From Bacteroidales bacterium UBA6117 (lineage in GTDB: Bacteria > Bacteroidota > Bacteroidia > Bacteroidales > VadinHA17), in assembly GCA_002428385.1 (NCBI GenBank), contig DIWB01000059.1, positions 1-9,695 on the forward strand: DNA of 9,695 nt. The letters are read 5' to 3'. Positions within the stretch are counted from its first letter, which is position 1. The number at the start of each line of letters is the position of its first letter. The notes beneath the pieces are model-generated. The model was not told the origin of the DNA. It made no database searches and saw only the letters and a list, made by a program, of their open reading frames with translations. This document shows, piece by piece, positions 7,301 through 9,695 of this stretch. The position numbers and the translations under genes were made by a program.

Positions 7301-9695
7301 GGAGGTCCTTACCAGCGATTTTGAAACGGCAAACATCCAGTACATTGAGTTCTGGATGATGGATCCTTTTGTCGAGGATCCGGCTCACCAGGGAGGTGAT
7401 CTCTACTTCAACCTCGGGAACATATCGGAAGACATACTTAAGGACTCGCGCAAGAGTTTTGAGAACGGGCTTCCGGGTTCGCCCATTCTTCAGAATGTCG
7501 ATTCCACATCGTGGGGAAGGGTTCCGACGGTGCAATCGGTGGTCCATGCCTTTGATAACAATTCCGAGTCGAGGACGTACCAGGACGTAGGGCTTGACGG
7601 ATTAAGGAACCAGGATGAACAGGCATTCTTCATGGATTATCTCCAGAGGGCTGAAAGCCTGCTTAGTCCGGAAGCATTCACCGATTTACTCAAGGACCCG
7701 TCAAATGATGACTTTCACTATTTCAGGGGTTCCGATTATGATATGGAGCAGCTGGGGATACTCGAAAGATACAAGAAATACAACGGGCAGGATGGCAACT
7801 CCCCTACATCGGAGATGTCGGCGGAATCATATCCTACATCCGGTTCTACCCTGCCCGATATGGAAGACATTAACCGCGACAATACCCTCAGCGAGACGGA
7901 GAGCTACTACCAGTACAGGGTAAGCCTGAGGCCCGAGAACATGAAGGTAGGAATGAACTACATCGTCGATGAGATCGAACCGACGGTGAAAATGGCTGAC
8001 GGAACGGAATCGAAGGTGAAATGGTACCAGTTCAAGATACCTGTAACGGAATACCAGAGGAGGGTAGGTGTTATAAGCGATTTCAAGTCAATAAGGTTTA
8101 TGAGGATGTTCCTTAAGAATTTCAACGATCCCGTTGTGATGCGATTTGCAGAGCTTAATCTGGTGAGGGCTGAATGGAGGAAATACAACATCACATTCAT
8201 GGAGGGAGGGGAGAGGATCACAACTCCGGAACCTGAGGACGGCACATTTGAGATCAGTTCGGTAAGCATCGAGGATAATGCAGGCAAGACGCCGGTTAAC
8301 TATGTCCTTCCTCCCGGATTCGACAGGGTGGTCGATCCCCAGAATCCACAGCTCCGGCAGCTCGACGAGCAGTCGATGGTTCTGAAGGTAGTTGATCTGG
8401 CCGACGGCGATGCGCGTGCCGCATACAGGAATGTAAACCTTGATTTCCGCCAGTATCGCCGCCTCAGGATGGAAGTTCATGCTGAAGCCCTTATCGGCCA
8501 GCCCCTTTACGATAATGAGATTACAGCCTTTGTCAGACTGGGATCGGATTATAAATCGAACTTTTATGAGTATGAGATACCTCTGAAGCTTACACCTCCC
8601 GGCGACGATTATGACAACGACTCTGAGGAGGACAGGGCTATAGTATGGCCCGAAGGCAACAGCTTCAATATAGACCTGACGGTTTTGCAGGACGCCAAGA
8701 AAGAGAGGAACCGGCAGCTTCAGGAAAGCGGTTCGGTACTCAGCCTTTCGGATGTATTTGCTTTCAGGGACGATTCAAACAGGGTGTATGTTTGCGGAAA
8801 TCCCAACCTTAGCAATGTGAAGGTTATCATGGTCGGTATCCGTAACCCGATTAAAACCAGGAATCCTGCAGCGGACAACGGTGATTCAAAATCGGCCGAG
8901 GTTTGGGTTAATGAGTTAAGGCTCAGTGATTTCATCGAAAACGGAGGGTGGGCGGCAAATGCTCATCTTCAGGCCCGGCTGGCCGATCTCGGTACTATTG
9001 ATATGGTTGGTCAGGCAAGCACCCCCGGATGGGGAAGCATCGACAAGAAGGTGAACGAGCGGAGTAAGGAAGAGGTTCTCAAGTATGATATATCATCCAC
9101 AATGGAACTGGGAAAATTTTTCCCCGAAGAGGCAGGAGTAAGGCTTCCCGTATATGTGGGCTATTCGGAGACCCGGGTGAAACCCCAGTATAATCCCCTC
9201 GATCCCGACATAACCCTGAAAGATGCACTCGACGAAGCGCCCGGCAGGGAAGCAAGGGATTCAATCAGGGCAATATCAGAGGATTATTCTAGGCGGAAGA
9301 CCATCTCAATAAACAACGCGGGGATAACCAAAAGGGGTGAAAAGCCCCATGTGTGGGACCTTGCCAACTTCAGCGTCAATTATACATTTAACGAGGTTTA
9401 CAGGAGTAACACAAAAACAGAGATCGACCTCGAAAGGAACTACAAGGGCGGGATCAACTATAATTATGAGGCCCAGCCAAAGAACATAATGCCGTTCAAG
9501 AATGTCAGGTTTTTGAATTCGCCGATTTTCAGGATAATAAAGGATTTCAATTTCTATCCCTTCCCTAAAAGCATTTCATTCAGGACCGATCTGGCCAGGT
9601 ATTACAATGAGGTCAAGACCAGGAACATAAACAATCCCAACCTGCTGATAACCCCGACCTTCAGGAAGGATTTTGAATGGACCAGGATGTTTGAT
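4386..9695 (+). CDS. sprA: Type IX secretion system outer-membrane translocon SprA (Sov), 3' end beyond window
   Basis: SprA (Sov in Porphyromonas) is the giant beta-barrel through which type IX cargo crosses the outer membrane; it is also needed for gliding in motile species. I read the frame open to the last base, 1770 codons from the TTG at 4386; known SprA proteins have about 2400 residues, so roughly a quarter is missing. A signal peptide occupies about residues 1-31 (lysines 8 and 12, hydrophobic 13-25, likely cleavage before Q32). Family-like segments, in order: RIEVWVTNKT (342-351), YTLNPMLGYISLN (445-457), PDGYFDF (577-583), FPVNEPFG (598-605), DDFE (824-827), RWGGMMRE (966-973), EFWMMDPF (988-995), GDLYFNLG (1004-1011), DINRDNTL (1161-1168) and EVWVNELRL (1505-1513). 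There is no in-frame ATG before 4647, which would remove the signal peptide, so a TTG start is preferred. No frameshift or internal stop was found. Partners such as PorV and Plug are not encoded here. Confidence 0.94.
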   Translation, partial: MGSGISYKNLLKFIYFALFASLILISNEVNSQIPVTAAAPDTTVRSPLRLKDVSGNPYEQSFRTPLFLNNPSNITTGAVYDPDKNEYMIFQKVGSFDYRNPVYMSPEEYRKYQFNKEMREYWEARVAGETSGFKSGLIPQIEIGGATFDKVFGSNVINIVPQGSAELVFGINISRTQNPTLSEKLRTIPTFDFKEKIQMNVTGTIGDKMELGVNYNTDAMFEFENRTKLQYSGKEDEILKKIEVGDVTLPLPGTLITGSYSLFGLKTEMQFGKLNMTTVLSQQKGETSTISVKGGAQLSEFEIYADDYEANRHFFLAHHFRDFFDESLKNLPAVSSGLNITRIEVWVTNKTSSYEETRNIVAFSDLAENSSHVYNNVPEFQASPGASRFPDNAANQLYSQLQTNYAGMRDVDQVTTVFASLYPGFQIGRDFEKIENARKLNEREYTLNPMLGYISLNTALNTDEVLAVAYEYTLNGQVFKVGEFSTDGITAPQALALKLLKGTTLSPKYPTWDLMMKNIYALGSGRLESGDFQLNILYEDDKTGNAINYLPEGRIANTILLQVLGLDNLNSQQDRQPDGYFDFIDGVTINVSRGKIIFPVNEPFGSYLKEKIGNNQIAEKYVFQELYDSTQTIARQMAERNKFKMTGQYSSESGSEIRLNATNIPAGSIIVTAGGVTLTENTDYTVDYNMGVVTIINSALIESQTPIQVSLESNQFFGFQTKTLVGTHLDYRFSDNFNVGATLLHLNERPYTQKVNFGEEPISNTIWGLNTSYRGQSQFLTKLIDRIPLLETKAPSSISFNGEFAELIPGHSRAISNAGNSYIDDFESSEIPLDLKSFNAWSISSIPQGQDQLFPEASLNNNPASGNNRAKISWYVIDPLFLRNGSSTPGHIKQDPSTQSSHFVREIYENEIFPNRESTSGIPTTISVLNVAYYPGEKGPYNYDTDPGSYSGGMNASGLLNNPQSRWGGMMREVLTSDFETANIQYIEFWMMDPFVEDPAHQGGDLYFNLGNISEDILKDSRKSFENGLPGSPILQNVDSTSWGRVPTVQSVVHAFDNNSESRTYQDVGLDGLRNQDEQAFFMDYLQRAESLLSPEAFTDLLKDPSNDDFHYFRGSDYDMEQLGILERYKKYNGQDGNSPTSEMSAESYPTSGSTLPDMEDINRDNTLSETESYYQYRVSLRPENMKVGMNYIVDEIEPTVKMADGTESKVKWYQFKIPVTEYQRRVGVISDFKSIRFMRMFLKNFNDPVVMRFAELNLVRAEWRKYNITFMEGGERITTPEPEDGTFEISSVSIEDNAGKTPVNYVLPPGFDRVVDPQNPQLRQLDEQSMVLKVVDLADGDARAAYRNVNLDFRQYRRLRMEVHAEALIGQPLYDNEITAFVRLGSDYKSNFYEYEIPLKLTPPGDDYDNDSEEDRAIVWPEGNSFNIDLTVLQDAKKERNRQLQESGSVLSLSDVFAFRDDSNRVYVCGNPNLSNVKVIMVGIRNPIKTRNPAADNGDSKSAEVWVNELRLSDFIENGGWAANAHLQARLADLGTIDMVGQASTPGWGSIDKKVNERSKEEVLKYDISSTMELGKFFPEEAGVRLPVYVGYSETRVKPQYNPLDPDITLKDALDEAPGREARDSIRAISEDYSRRKTISINNAGITKRGEKPHVWDLANFSVNYTFNEVYRSNTKTEIDLERNYKGGINYNYEAQPKNIMPFKNVRFLNSPIFRIIKDFNFYPFPKSISFRTDLARYYNEVKTRNINNPNLLITPTFRKDFEWTRMFD

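Noticed and set aside
6348..9264. Short open frames on both strands within the right half (62-130 codons)
   Set aside because: All overlap the continuous sprA frame, none shows a recognisable domain, and the sense frame is uninterrupted with family motifs on both sides.

Overview
The window looks like ordinary chromosome from a member of the Bacteroidota. The strongest pointer is the very large open frame filling the right-hand half. It reads as SprA (Sov), the outer-membrane channel of the type IX secretion system, which is confined to this phylum. Supporting signs are the lack of Shine-Dalgarno sites at most starts, a TAnnTTTG-type promoter, moderate base composition, and a menaquinone gene of the futalosine type, which occurs in only some lineages of the phylum. 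I cannot place it below phylum with confidence.

Layout. On the left, a gene on the minus strand (19-1104) encodes the radical SAM enzyme MqnC. A short gap of about 107 bases (1105-1211) separates it from a rightward block and carries a good candidate promoter for mqnC. The rightward block is tightly packed: an M17 leucyl aminopeptidase (1212-2675), PdxA of pyridoxal phosphate synthesis (2682-3788, 6 bases downstream), RuvA of the Holliday-junction helicase (3785-4366, overlapping pdxA by ATGA), and sprA (from about 4386, running off the right edge). Spacing and overlap suggest one transcription unit, although sprA could have further promoters that I cannot see.

Function. The genes do not form one pathway. 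They are housekeeping functions (quinone synthesis, peptide turnover, cofactor synthesis, recombination) next to a secretion-machine gene. The ruvA-sprA adjacency is, as I recall, found in other Bacteroidota, so it supports both identifications rather than suggesting a new system.

Nothing here looks like a mobile element, CRISPR array, RNA gene or undescribed system. The most notable oddity is the 5' end of sprA. The reading frame and a convincing signal peptide extend upstream of any in-frame ATG, so the gene must start at a non-ATG codon (TTG at 4386, or less likely ATA at 4398), or the sequence carries an error there. All longer alternative frames appear to be shadows of the genes listed.
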